Shown here: positions 44,341-52,740 of the stretch, one piece after another
How positions within the stretch are numbered: position 1 is the stretch's first letter
Layout of the letters: the number at the start of each line of letters is the position of its first letter
Origin: Flavobacterium frigidarium DSM 17623
GTDB lineage: Bacteria > Bacteroidota > Bacteroidia > Flavobacteriales > Flavobacteriaceae
Reading direction: 5' to 3'
DNA length: 64,000 bases
NCBI RefSeq assembly: GCF_000425505.1
Contig: NZ_AUDO01000001.1
Location: 186,001-250,000 of the forward strand
Position numbers and translations under genes: made by a program
The notes under the pieces: model-generated
Told to the model about the DNA's origin: nothing
The model's database searches: none
What the model saw: the letters and a program-made list of their open reading frames with translations, nothing else

Positions 44341-45076
44341 TTGAAATCAACCCTTAAACAGTACTTGTTTAAGGGTTTTTTATTGACATAATATTAAGTC
44401 ATTATATACTAATAACAGCGCAGAGAATTTATATTCATAACTACGCTCTAGAGTTCATTCGCCGCGGCGAACTCGCTACTTGAAATCAACCCTTAAACAG
44501 TACTTGTTTAAGGGTTTTTTATTGACATAATATTAAGTCATTATATACTAATAACAGCGCAGAGAATTTATATTCATAACTACGCTCTAGAGTTCATTCG
44601 CCGCGGCGAACTCGCTACTTGAAATCAACCCTTATACAACAATTGTTTAAGGGTTTTTTATTGACATAATATTAAGTCATTATATACTAATAACAGCGCA
44701 GAGAATTTATATTCATAACTACGCTCTAGAGTTCATTCGCCGCGGCGAACTCGCTACTTGAAATCAACCCTTAAACAGTACTTGTTTAAGGGTTTTTTAT
44801 TGACATAATATTAAGTCATTATATACTAATAACAGCGCAGAAAATTTATATTCATAACTATGATTTATAGTTCATTCGCCGCGGCGAACACTCTACTTGA
44901 AATCAACCCTTATATAGCAATTGTTTAAGGGTTTTTTATTGACCCGATATTAAGTCATTATATACCAATAACAGTGCAGAAAATTTATATTCATAACTAA
45001 GATCTAGAGTTCATTCGCCGCGGCGAACTCACTAATTGAAATCAACCCTTAAACAGCAATTGTTAAAGGATTTTTT
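44341..45076 (+). repeat. 139-bp tandem array attached to the tRNA-Met gene (5 full units plus a partial)
   Basis: Units start at 44341, 44480, 44619, 44758, 44897 and 45036 with an exact 139-bp period; the last is partial. Each has a tRNA-type terminator hairpin, a TTGACA-N16-TATACT pair (44383-44388 and 44405-44410 in unit 1), blocks shared with the tRNA gene (GCGCAG, ATTCATAAC, GAGTTCA, CTCGCTAC) and the palindrome TTCGCCGCGGCGAA (44458, 44597, 44736, 44875, 45014). Units 1 and 2 look identical; 4 and 5 have diverged, with TTGACC and TATACC in unit 5. There is no sign of coding. Confidence 0.9.
44348..44385 (+). terminator. Terminator of tRNA-Met (first of six copies in the array)
   Basis: AACCCTTAAACA pairs with TGTTTAAGGGTT-like sequence, followed by T6. 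Equivalent hairpins recur every 139 bp, with variant loops in units 3, 5 and 6. Confidence 0.85.
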
Positions 45077-45358
45077 ACTAATTAAAATTTTTAAAAATCA
45101 TGCGAAATTTTGTTTTGCTGTGGACTGCATATGCAGGACTAAAAATTAGAAATAGCACGTACTATCTCTAAATTAGAACCTAAGCGTTTTGCTCAAATGC
45201 ATACGTAATTTGTATAAAAATTAACTCTTCAGTAGTATATCGATACCTATATTTATTTGACGTGAAGTCAAAATTTTATACTTTTGGTAAAGAGCCATTT
45301 TTTAAAAAAGAGATGTTCATTAAAACATTTCCAAAACCCTATTTAAAATCACTGCATT
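45077..45358. other. Gene-free interval after the array
   Basis: Apart from the promoter at 45257-45286, this stretch has only a 23-codon micro-ORF at 45100 and an isolated 12-bp palindrome, CTGCATATGCAG (45125-45136). I see nothing functional in them. Confidence 0.5.
45257..45286 (+). promoter_or_regulatory. Promoter of the DUF3891 gene
   Basis: TTG at 45257-45259, then 19 bases, then TACTTTTG at 45279-45286: an exact consensus match. The ATG is 73 bp downstream. Confidence 0.8.
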
Positions 45359-46099
45359 ATGATAGTTGCTTCACATCAAAAAGGTTGGAAAATTATTAAC
45401 CAACGTTCCCACGGACTCCTCGCTGCTATGTTAGCCTATCAATATGATATTGATTTGCCCAATGATATTATTGTCCCAACGCTTATTACCATTGCAGAAC
45501 ACGACGACGGTATTGCCGAAACCAAAGAAAATAAAAACCTTACCGACGCTGGTGCCCCAAAACATTTTTTAGCACCAGGCGGTTCAAAAAAAACAGACTT
45601 AAAGCAGCATTATAATGTAATGGAAATTGCGACTTCCAAAAGTCAGCTGAATGCACTGCTGACATCAATGCACATGAACTTTATTTTCAGCGGTAAGAAA
45701 CCAAGTGATGATAAAGAATTGGACACTTTCTTAAAAGACCAAGCTAAAAACCGCAAGGCTATCCTAAACCATTTGGAAATTGACCAAGACTATGCCGAAC
45801 GTTTATATAGTTTTGTAGAATGGTGCGACGCCTTTTCGCTTCTTATTTGTATGGACAAAATCCAACCCGAAGGTCGAAAAATGGAAATTTCCAAAAATCC
45901 GGACGGTATTCTAAATCAAACTTTTTACAAATCCGAAAACGTCATTTCAGTCGAGCCATGGCCTTTTAAAACAAAAACTTTTAAAGTGTTCTATGAATAT
46001 AAAATCGTAGAACAATTAGAATTCAAATCCATTGAAGAATTTGATGCCGTGTGCTCAAATACGAAAGTACGTCGACAAGAGTTTGTGCTTTCGAAATAA
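45359..46099 (+). CDS. DUF3891 family protein
   Basis: A 246-residue soluble protein. The N-terminus MIVASHQKGWKIINQRSHGLLAAMLAYQY and the IAEHDDGIAE block (about 60-70) are DUF3891 signatures; the His-Asp pair suggests metal-dependent hydrolysis of the HD type, but this is only inference. The function is unknown. It has its own promoter and lies in the accessory patch between the tRNA-Met array and gene-free DNA. Its codon use looks slightly less AT-biased than its neighbours, which may hint at transfer. Confidence 0.8.
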   Translation: MIVASHQKGWKIINQRSHGLLAAMLAYQYDIDLPNDIIVPTLITIAEHDDGIAETKENKNLTDAGAPKHFLAPGGSKKTDLKQHYNVMEIATSKSQLNALLTSMHMNFIFSGKKPSDDKELDTFLKDQAKNRKAILNHLEIDQDYAERLYSFVEWCDAFSLLICMDKIQPEGRKMEISKNPDGILNQTFYKSENVISVEPWPFKTKTFKVFYEYKIVEQLEFKSIEEFDAVCSNTKVRRQEFVLSK

Positions 46100-46627
46100 C
46101 CGGCACTCGTCCTCGTTTACCAGCTCTTTAAATTGTGAACCCAATACTCTTCGATGGTCTCTGACCCCGAAGCCCTATAATTGCTAAGCTACAATAAATT
46201 CTCACCTCCAGCTCACTGAGGTAAATTAGAAAGCTGGGAAGTTGGAGACATTCAGAACGGTGCAAATTTGCGCAATAGTAACTAACAGACCTTTTTGAAA
46301 TTCTAGTTCATAATCACCATTTTTCTTTAATATAAAGTTTAATTATATCTGTCAATGCACTAGATACGCAAATAACCCCACAGTACTAGTTAAGCAACAT
46401 TTTATAAAACATTTTTGATACCGAAAAAAAATTTGATTAAAGAACACATAGTCGCCTCTGTGCTAAACATGATCAAGCAAAAGAAGATTGCTTACGAGAA
46501 GTACACATGTATACTATTTGTACTAGCCAATATCAATTTGAAACTTAATATTGAGTTATTAATGAGAATAGTGCAAAATAAAAAATGCCTCAATATTGAG
46601 ACATTTTTTAGAAATATAGAATATGTT
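46100..46627. other. Gene-free interval, possibly with gene debris
   Basis: These 528 bp hold no convincing gene. On the minus strand around 46121-46190 a short open stretch ends RASGSETIEEYWVHNLKSW then stop, with an in-frame stop only a few codons upstream, so it looks like the tail of a decayed gene that I cannot identify. A terminator for the DUF4442 gene lies at 46580-46609. Confidence 0.55.
46580..46611 (-). terminator. Intrinsic terminator of the DUF4442 gene
   Basis: CTCAATATTGAG forms the core, extended through one C/A mismatch by AAAATG/CATTTT with A and T tracts. It lies 19 bp past the gene end. Confidence 0.75.
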
Positions 46628-47083
46628 TTATTTTTTTACACGTACACTCCATTCAAAATCCATTTCAGATACTTGAATACCTTCTTCATTGAGTCCTATT
46701 GACTTCATCCAAAATGTTTGCCCCTCGCCTGTTGCAATAGTTTCTTTAATCGCGGCTTCAATAAGATGTCCGTCTTTGCAAATAAAATTAATTCTTCCAG
46801 TTGCTTTTTTAGAAAAGTTTCCCTTGTTATTAGCTACAAGCATTGATATCTTGCGACCACTTTTTTGAATTTGGTACATAACAAGCGCACCAGTTGTTAA
46901 TTCGGCTGCCATTGCTTGAACTGCAAAGTACATCGAGTTAAAGGGATTTTGATTGATCCAACGATGTTTTACAGATACCACGCATTTGCTTTCGTTTATT
47001 TCCTTTACTCTCACTCCTGAGATATAAGCTGATGGTAATTTAAATAGTAAAAATTTATTAAGTTTTGAGGCTGTAAGAATCAT
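46628..47083 (-). CDS. DUF4442 hotdog-fold protein (thioesterase-like)
   Basis: A 151-residue protein of the hotdog superfamily. HRWINQNPFNSMYFAVQAMAAELTTG (about 41-66) is the family's conserved helix and catalytic loop, followed by VANNKGNFSKKATGRINFIC. Members are thought to act on acyl-CoA or related thioesters, but this has not been shown for DUF4442. It stands alone between the accessory patch and the DUF4870 gene. Confidence 0.85.
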   Translation of the reverse strand: MILTASKLNKFLLFKLPSAYISGVRVKEINESKCVVSVKHRWINQNPFNSMYFAVQAMAAELTTGALVMYQIQKSGRKISMLVANNKGNFSKKATGRINFICKDGHLIEAAIKETIATGEGQTFWMKSIGLNEEGIQVSEMDFEWSVRVKK

Positions 47084-47296
47084 TATCGTTGGTTTTTTTG
47101 CTAATCTACAAAAAAATACTATGCGTACATATAATTTTTTATTGTTAAATAAATGTTAACATATGGTACTATGCGATACAAGATACTGTCTTTTAACCAT
47201 ATATTTGCATAAGAGATTACCGCACACTATCAATTTATATAATTAACCGGAGTTTCAATCATCAATCAACTTTTAATCAATCAAAATCAAATCATT

Positions 47297-47752
47297 ATGG
47301 TACTGCAGTCAGAAAAGAATACCGCAACATTTATCCACCTAAGTTTATTAACTAAATATTTTATCCCTTTTGGTAATTACTTATTTCCCATTATACTTTG
47401 GAATCTAAAAAAAGACAAGTCTGAATACATAGACCACAATGCCAAGCAAGCATTAAATTATCAATTGAGTTTGCTCCTTTATGTAGTGGTTCTACTTATG
47501 ATTGCTGTTCCCTGCATCCTTGCTACAGTTTTCAACAATATTGCCTTTAATACCCTAATTACTGATCATGCTTTAAATATTACTAGGTTTGACTTTTCAG
47601 GGAATATAGGTTTAATTACCACTGGATTTGTTGCCTTGTTTTTAATAGCGATGATAAAAATTACTGAGTTCTTTTTTATTATTTACGCCGCAGTAAAAAC
47701 TTCTAACTTAGAAAATTTTAAATACCCACTGACTATCCCTTTCATAAAATAA
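47297..47752 (+). CDS. DUF4870 membrane protein
   Basis: A 151-residue inner-membrane protein. ATFIHLSLLTKYFIPFGNYLFPIILWNLKKDKSEYIDHNAKQALNYQLS is the DUF4870 core, with the conserved Trp and His residues, followed by three hydrophobic helices. A TATATTTG element lies at 47200-47207. It precedes the PadR-PspC operon by about 80 bp and is likely part of the same envelope-related cluster. Function is unknown. Confidence 0.85.
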   Translation: MVLQSEKNTATFIHLSLLTKYFIPFGNYLFPIILWNLKKDKSEYIDHNAKQALNYQLSLLLYVVVLLMIAVPCILATVFNNIAFNTLITDHALNITRFDFSGNIGLITTGFVALFLIAMIKITEFFFIIYAAVKTSNLENFKYPLTIPFIK

Positions 47753-47832
47753 TCAAGAAAACCTGATAAATACCACTAATCATCAAATCAATCAAAGAAT
47801 GAACAGTTTAATCCAAAAACAAAGAAAAAATT

Positions 47833-48165
47833 ATGAACATTGAAAACACAAAAGCCCAAATGCGCAAAGGTGTTCTTGAGTTTTGCATCTTATCTGTATT
47901 AAAAGAAAAAGACGCTTATACATCAGAAATATTAGACACTTTAAAAAACGCAAAATTATTAGTAGTTGAGGGAACCATATACCCACTATTAACTCGATTA
48001 AAAAATGATGGATTACTCAGCTATCGCTGGGAAGAATCGACTTCAGGACCACCAAGAAAATACTATGGTCTTACAGAAGTAGGTCAGACATTTTTAACAG
48101 AACTAAGTGGCACCTGGACAGAACTATCCGATGCTGTAAATTTAATAACCAACCAAAAGAAATAG
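47833..48165 (+). CDS. PadR family transcriptional regulator
   Basis: A 110-residue winged-helix regulator. MRKGVLEFCILSVLKEKDAYTSEILDTLKN and VEGTIYPLLTRLKNDGLLSYRWEESTSGPPRKYYGLTEVGQ are the standard PadR recognition region and wing. PadR proteins usually repress their own or the neighbouring operon in response to small molecules or stress. It ends two bases before the PspC gene, so it probably regulates that operon. Confidence 0.92.
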   Translation: MNIENTKAQMRKGVLEFCILSVLKEKDAYTSEILDTLKNAKLLVVEGTIYPLLTRLKNDGLLSYRWEESTSGPPRKYYGLTEVGQTFLTELSGTWTELSDAVNLITNQKK

Positions 48166-48167
48166 CC

Positions 48168-49937
48168 ATGAACAAGACAGTAAATATAAATTTAGGAGGA
48201 ATGTTTTTTCATATAGATGAAGATGCTTATCAAAAACTGAGTCGTTACTTCGATGCTATAAAAAGTTCGCTATCAAATTCGTCTGGTAAGGACGAAATTA
48301 TCAAAGATATTGAGATGCGTGTGTGTGAATTATTAACTGAAAAGCAAATTAACCCTAATCAAGTTGTAAGCGTTAAAGATGTTGATGAAGTCATTGCTGT
48401 AATGGGACAACCTGAGGATTACATCATTGAAGATGATTACACGACACAGCAAAATTTTAATCAAGAAAGTTATTCTTCAAAATCTAGAAAACTTTACCGT
48501 GATACAGATGGTGGAATGATTGGTGGTGTATTGGCTGGTCTAGGACACTACTTTGGAATAGATAAAGTTTGGTTGCGTGTGATAGTGTTGTTACTCGTTT
48601 TTGCTTTTGGTACTGGAATTCTAGCTTACTTAATTTTATGGGTAGTAATGCCTGAAGCGAGAACAACTTCTGAAAAATTAGAAATGCACGGTGAGCCTGT
48701 TAACATTTCGAACATCGAAAAAAAAGTTAGAGAAGAATTTGACAATGTTTCTGATAAATTCAAAAACGTAGATTACGATAAATACGGAAATCAAATTAAA
48801 TCAGGAGCTAATAGAATAGGAAGTACTTTCAGTGATATTTTAATGACCGTATTTAATGTTTTCGCTAAGTTCATGGGCGTGATATTAATAATCTCTGGAA
48901 TTGCTTTGATAGTAGTATTCTTGATTGGAGTATTAACTCTTGGATCCACTCACTTTAATGATTTTCCTTTTCACCAATTTATCGAAACCGGAAATTTTAC
49001 TGACTGCCCTATTTGGGTTTTTGGATTAGCATTTTTTCTAGCAGTTGCTATTCCAGCATTTTTCTTGATTTTATTAGGTTTTAAATTAGTTTCTCCCAAC
49101 TTAAAATCTATCGGGAACATTGCCAAATATTCTTTATTGGCTTTATGGATTATCGCTATCGCTTTGCTTATTTCGATAGGAATCAATCAAGCTTCAGCTT
49201 TTGCAAACGATGGTAGAGTGGTGAAAAAACAAAACATAGCATTACAAAGCATCGACACTTTAAAAATTAAATTTGTACACAACGATTACTATGCTAAAAA
49301 TGTAAACGATAGAACAGAATTTCGCATTACGCAAGACTCTTTAGGCAACGATGTGATTTATTCGAATGAAGTTCGTTTTAGAATCGAAAGCACTGATAGT
49401 AAAATAGCTTATGTACAAATAGAAAAGGAAGCTAAAGGAAAATCATTATCTGAAGCTAAGAAAAGAGCCAACCAAATAAGATACAAATACCAATTAATTG
49501 GAAATCAACTTGTTTTTGACAACTATCTGCTTACTGATATTTCGAACAAATTTAGAGATCAAGAAATCGAAATCACTTTATTTTTACCAGTGGGAACCGT
49601 TTTTAAAGTTGACAAAAGCGCAAAAAACTACGACAGATCAAATGACGAATTTTTCGATCTTAATGAAAGTTCCGATAGATATACTTATAAAGTTATAAAT
49701 TCGAAAGTCCAGTGCCTTGACTGCCCAGCAGATGACTACAACAATGACTATGAAGATGAAGACACTGATGTTGATGTGGACGGTGAAGTTGACATCAGAT
49801 TAAATGAAGGAGGAAACAATAGTATTTCAATTAATAAAAACGGAATTACCATAAACAACGACACTATTGTAAAGTCTACTACCACAAAACATGAATTGAG
49901 AATAAATAAAGACGGAATCATTATTAAAACCAAATAA
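48168..49937 (+). CDS. PspC domain membrane protein
   Basis: A 589-residue protein. The cytoplasmic N-terminus (about 1-100) is followed by the PspC domain GGMIGGVLAGLGHYFGIDKVWLRVIVLLLVF (about 115-165) and several membrane helices (about 225-330). The C-terminal half is beta-rich, with an acidic stretch (YNNDYEDEDTDVDVDGEVD) near 523-541 and a final adhesin-like tail. PspC proteins respond to membrane stress and associate with envelope stress systems. It is in operon with the PadR gene and two GIN-domain genes. Confidence 0.9.
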   Translation: MNKTVNINLGGMFFHIDEDAYQKLSRYFDAIKSSLSNSSGKDEIIKDIEMRVCELLTEKQINPNQVVSVKDVDEVIAVMGQPEDYIIEDDYTTQQNFNQESYSSKSRKLYRDTDGGMIGGVLAGLGHYFGIDKVWLRVIVLLLVFAFGTGILAYLILWVVMPEARTTSEKLEMHGEPVNISNIEKKVREEFDNVSDKFKNVDYDKYGNQIKSGANRIGSTFSDILMTVFNVFAKFMGVILIISGIALIVVFLIGVLTLGSTHFNDFPFHQFIETGNFTDCPIWVFGLAFFLAVAIPAFFLILLGFKLVSPNLKSIGNIAKYSLLALWIIAIALLISIGINQASAFANDGRVVKKQNIALQSIDTLKIKFVHNDYYAKNVNDRTEFRITQDSLGNDVIYSNEVRFRIESTDSKIAYVQIEKEAKGKSLSEAKKRANQIRYKYQLIGNQLVFDNYLLTDISNKFRDQEIEITLFLPVGTVFKVDKSAKNYDRSNDEFFDLNESSDRYTYKVINSKVQCLDCPADDYNNDYEDEDTDVDVDGEVDIRLNEGGNNSISINKNGITINNDTIVKSTTTKHELRINKDGIIIKTK

Positions 49938-49939
49938 CC

Positions 49940-50680
49940 ATGCTAAAAATTATAACCATTATTACCAAATTTATTCTAGTCACACTCGCTGCATTACTAG
50001 TAACATCTTGCAACTATTCTGTAAATATGAACGCTGTTAAAGGAAGCGGGAATGTTACTACAGAGATACGTAGTATTAATGAAGATTTTAACTCGATAGA
50101 CGTAAGCAATGCAATTGATGTCATCATAGAACAAGCAGATACCTATGAAGTTAAAGTTGAAGCTGATGACAACTTACATGATAAAATCAAGATTGAAGTA
50201 GAAAACGGAGTTCTAGTAATTAGCTCTGACGATAGTTCGTTTATGGATGTAAGCGCTAAAAAAGTATTTGTAAAAATGCCTTTAATAGAAGACTTACACG
50301 CATCATCCTCGGCTACGATTAAAGGTAGTAAAGTACTTAAATCTAACGCAATAGACATAAGTAGTTCTAGCGCCGCAGAAATTAGCGTTAATATTGAGTC
50401 TGACAATGTAAAATGTGAGTCTAGTAGTGGCAGTGACATTTATCTAGAAGGCTTAGCACTGTCACTTGAGGCTACAGCTAGCAGTGGTAGCGAAATTAAT
50501 GCTGCGGATTTGCCTGCAAATAAAGTTACCGCCAAGGCTTCTAGCGGAGCAACTATTAAAGTGCAACCTATTTTAAGTTTGAAAGCAAAGGCATCAAGTG
50601 GTAGTGATATTACCTATGTTAAAACGCCAAAAACTATTGAGAAAAAAGAGAGCTCTGGAGCAAATATCTCTAAGGAATAG
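49940..50680 (+). CDS. GIN domain (DUF2807) lipoprotein
   Basis: A 246-residue envelope protein. The signal ends LLVTSC, so it is a lipoprotein. The rest is the head-GIN domain: VKGSGNVTTEIRSINEDFNSIDVSNAIDVIIEQ, VKVEADDNLHDKIKIEVENGVLVIS and repeated SSGSD/SSGAE motifs of the beta-helix that gives the domain its name. The family probably acts as an adhesin or surface glycan sensor, and no ligand is known. It lies two bases after the PspC gene. Confidence 0.9.
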   Translation: MLKIITIITKFILVTLAALLVTSCNYSVNMNAVKGSGNVTTEIRSINEDFNSIDVSNAIDVIIEQADTYEVKVEADDNLHDKIKIEVENGVLVISSDDSSFMDVSAKKVFVKMPLIEDLHASSSATIKGSKVLKSNAIDISSSSAAEISVNIESDNVKCESSSGSDIYLEGLALSLEATASSGSEINAADLPANKVTAKASSGATIKVQPILSLKAKASSGSDITYVKTPKTIEKKESSGANISKE

Positions 50681-50765
50681 CACTTTCCAGCTCATTTATC
50701 AAGAAATCATCCATAAATCATGGATGGTTTTTTATATTTGTAGCAACTCTAATTAAAATCAAATA

Positions 50766-51599
50766 ATGAAAAAATTCACAGTAGTCTTACTCTTAAGCTT
50801 TGTAACATTTATAGGATCTGCTCAAAAAAGCGAAAAGATTAAAGGATCGCGCAATGTTACCACAGAGTCAAAAAATAGCGTTGATTTTAATTTACTGGAA
50901 GTAGATGACAACTTAGAAGTGTACCTACAACTCGGTGAAAATACTGCAATAAAAGTAGAAGCAGATGATAACTTGCAAGATGTAATCGAAATTACCTCTA
51001 ATGGTAAGGCGCTATACATCCACACTACAAAAGATGTAACTCGATACAAAAAAATGATTGTTCGCATCACCTACACAAGCGAATTGAATAAAATAATTGC
51101 AAGAGGAAAAAGTGAAATTAACGTCATTCAAGGAATTATTGTAGATACATTAAATGTGCGTACTTATGATAAATCAAAAATGTTTATGAATGCCACTGTA
51201 AGTAACTTTACTTTAGAAGGTGATGACAAATCTACTACAGAATTAAACCTTAAATCTATAAACTCAAAAATTGTAATGAGCAAGGATAGCGAAATAAAAG
51301 CATTGATAAACGCCACCGACCTTACATGTGATTTGTACCAAAATGCTTCTGCTAAAATTGAAGGTGATGCTGCAAATGGAACGATTAGAGTTGATAATGG
51401 ATCAAAGTTAACTGCTGATAAACTGAATATTAAAAAACTTACAATTTTATCTGAAGGATCTTCAGTAGCCGTTATTAATGCTTTAGAAACTGTCGCTATC
51501 GAAGCTTACAACAAATCAGAGATTGATCTTTACGGAAATGCAAAAATAGATTTACGTAATCTAACCGAAGAAGCTAAGTTAATTAAAAAGATGAAGTAA
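50766..51599 (+). CDS. Exported GIN domain (DUF2807) protein
   Basis: A 277-residue paralogue of the preceding gene. It has a cleavable signal peptide (MKKFTVVLLLSFVTFIGSAQ), not a lipobox. The same strings appear: KGSRNVTTESKN, VKVEADDNLQDVIEITSNGKALYIH and the later repeats. The pair looks like a tandem duplication with divergence in anchoring: one lipoprotein and one secreted or periplasmic. The spacing of 86 bp leaves room for a separate promoter. It closes the cluster before a terminator. Confidence 0.87.
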   Translation: MKKFTVVLLLSFVTFIGSAQKSEKIKGSRNVTTESKNSVDFNLLEVDDNLEVYLQLGENTAIKVEADDNLQDVIEITSNGKALYIHTTKDVTRYKKMIVRITYTSELNKIIARGKSEINVIQGIIVDTLNVRTYDKSKMFMNATVSNFTLEGDDKSTTELNLKSINSKIVMSKDSEIKALINATDLTCDLYQNASAKIEGDAANGTIRVDNGSKLTADKLNIKKLTILSEGSSVAVINALETVAIEAYNKSEIDLYGNAKIDLRNLTEEAKLIKKMK

Positions 51600-51615
51600 T
51601 ATTCTTTTATATATT

Positions 51616-51655
51616 AGAAAGCCCCATTTACTATTGTGTAAATGGGGCTTTCTTT
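51616..51655. terminator. Bidirectional intrinsic terminator
   Basis: AGAAAGCCCCATTTAC pairs with GTAAATGGGGCTTTCT, 16 bp, around a six-base loop. It separates the GIN gene and trxB, which are convergent. Confidence 0.87.
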
Positions 51656-51674
51656 ATAATAACAAGTTAGAGCA

Positions 51675-52622
51675 TTACTCTCTTGAAGCTAAGTATCTTT
51701 CAGCATCTAGTGCAGCCATACAACCTGTACCTGCAGCAGTAATTGCTTGACGATACACGTGATCTGCAGCATCTCCTGCCACAAATACACCAGCTACATT
51801 TGTTCTAGAAGTACCTGGTACACTTACGATGTAACCTGTTTCATCAAGTGTAATATAGTCCTTGAAAATGTCTGTGTTTGGCTTATGACCAATAGCAACA
51901 AAGAATCCTGTTACTGGAATTTCATAAGTCTCTTCGGTAGTTTTATTTAAAACTTCAACTCCCGTTACTACCTGCTCATCTCCTAAAACTCTAAGAGTGT
52001 CATGGTTTAATAAAATGGTAATATTTTCTGTCTTACGTACGCGTTCTTCCATGATTTTAGAAGCTCTAAATTTTTCGCTACGCACTAACATTGTTACCTT
52101 TTTACATAATTTAGAAAGGTAATGTGCTTCCTCACAAGCCGAATCTCCTGCACCTACTATCACAACTTCTTGGTTTCTATAAAAGAATCCGTCGCAAACA
52201 GCACAAGCAGAAACTCCTCCACCCATTTGTAAATAGTGTTGCTCAGAAGCTAATCCTAAATATTTAGCTGAAGCTCCTGTCGAAATAATTACCGTTTCGC
52301 AATGCAATTCTATCGTGTCATTAATCCATACTTTATGAATATCACCGCTAAAATCTACCTTTGTAGCCCAACCGTCACGTACATCAGTACCAAAACGCTG
52401 TGCTTGCTCCTGCAACTGCACCATCATTTCTGGCCCTGTAATTCCAATTGGGTTCCCTGGCCAGTTTTCTACCTCATTAGTAGTAGTTAATTGACCACCT
52501 GGTTGCATTCCTTGATATAATACTGGATTCATGTTTGCTCTAGCAGCATAAATAGCCGCTGTATACCCAGCAGGTCCTGAACCTATGATAAGACATTTTA
52601 TTTTTTCAATAGTATGTGACAT
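51675..52622 (-). CDS. trxB: Thioredoxin-disulfide reductase
   Basis: A 315-residue FAD enzyme that reduces thioredoxin with NADPH. The FAD-binding IIGSGPAGYTAAIYAAR (12-28) and the redox pair Cys140 and Cys143 in ACAVCDGFF are present, with the NADPH-binding VVIVGAGDSACEEAHYL in the second domain and VFVAGDAAD near the C-terminus. I start at the ATG at 52622: the longer frame to 52685 adds 21 residues with no counterpart in the family, and a TACATTTG -7 element at 52660-52653 lies inside it. It is convergent with the GIN gene. Confidence 0.95.
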   Translation of the reverse strand: MSHTIEKIKCLIIGSGPAGYTAAIYAARANMNPVLYQGMQPGGQLTTTNEVENWPGNPIGITGPEMMVQLQEQAQRFGTDVRDGWATKVDFSGDIHKVWINDTIELHCETVIISTGASAKYLGLASEQHYLQMGGGVSACAVCDGFFYRNQEVVIVGAGDSACEEAHYLSKLCKKVTMLVRSEKFRASKIMEERVRKTENITILLNHDTLRVLGDEQVVTGVEVLNKTTEETYEIPVTGFFVAIGHKPNTDIFKDYITLDETGYIVSVPGTSRTNVAGVFVAGDAADHVYRQAITAAGTGCMAALDAERYLASRE

Positions 52623-52740
52623 AATCTTGTTTTTATTAGAAATTTGATAGTACAAATGTAGTTTTTTAATGAAAATTAAACACATAAAAACATCAATTTT
52701 AGCTATTTGAAAATAATCGCATTCTATTTTTATCGAATGC

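Noticed and set aside
44341..45076. CRISPR array
   Set aside because: The repeated unit is 139 bp and contiguous, with no unique spacers between short repeats, and no cas genes are nearby.
44341..45076. Integrated element boundaries (att repeats)
   Set aside because: The tRNA 3' end is repeated, but units are directly adjacent and no integrase or mobile gene lies between copies; kept only as an alternative in the findings.
45100..45171. 23-codon micro-ORF after the tandem array
   Set aside because: No recognisable product, no promoter directly upstream and short enough to occur by chance.
46415..46702. Plus-strand open frame of 95 codons
   Set aside because: It overlaps the DUF4442 gene and its terminator on the opposite strand, has no family-like composition, and its start is unsupported by a promoter.
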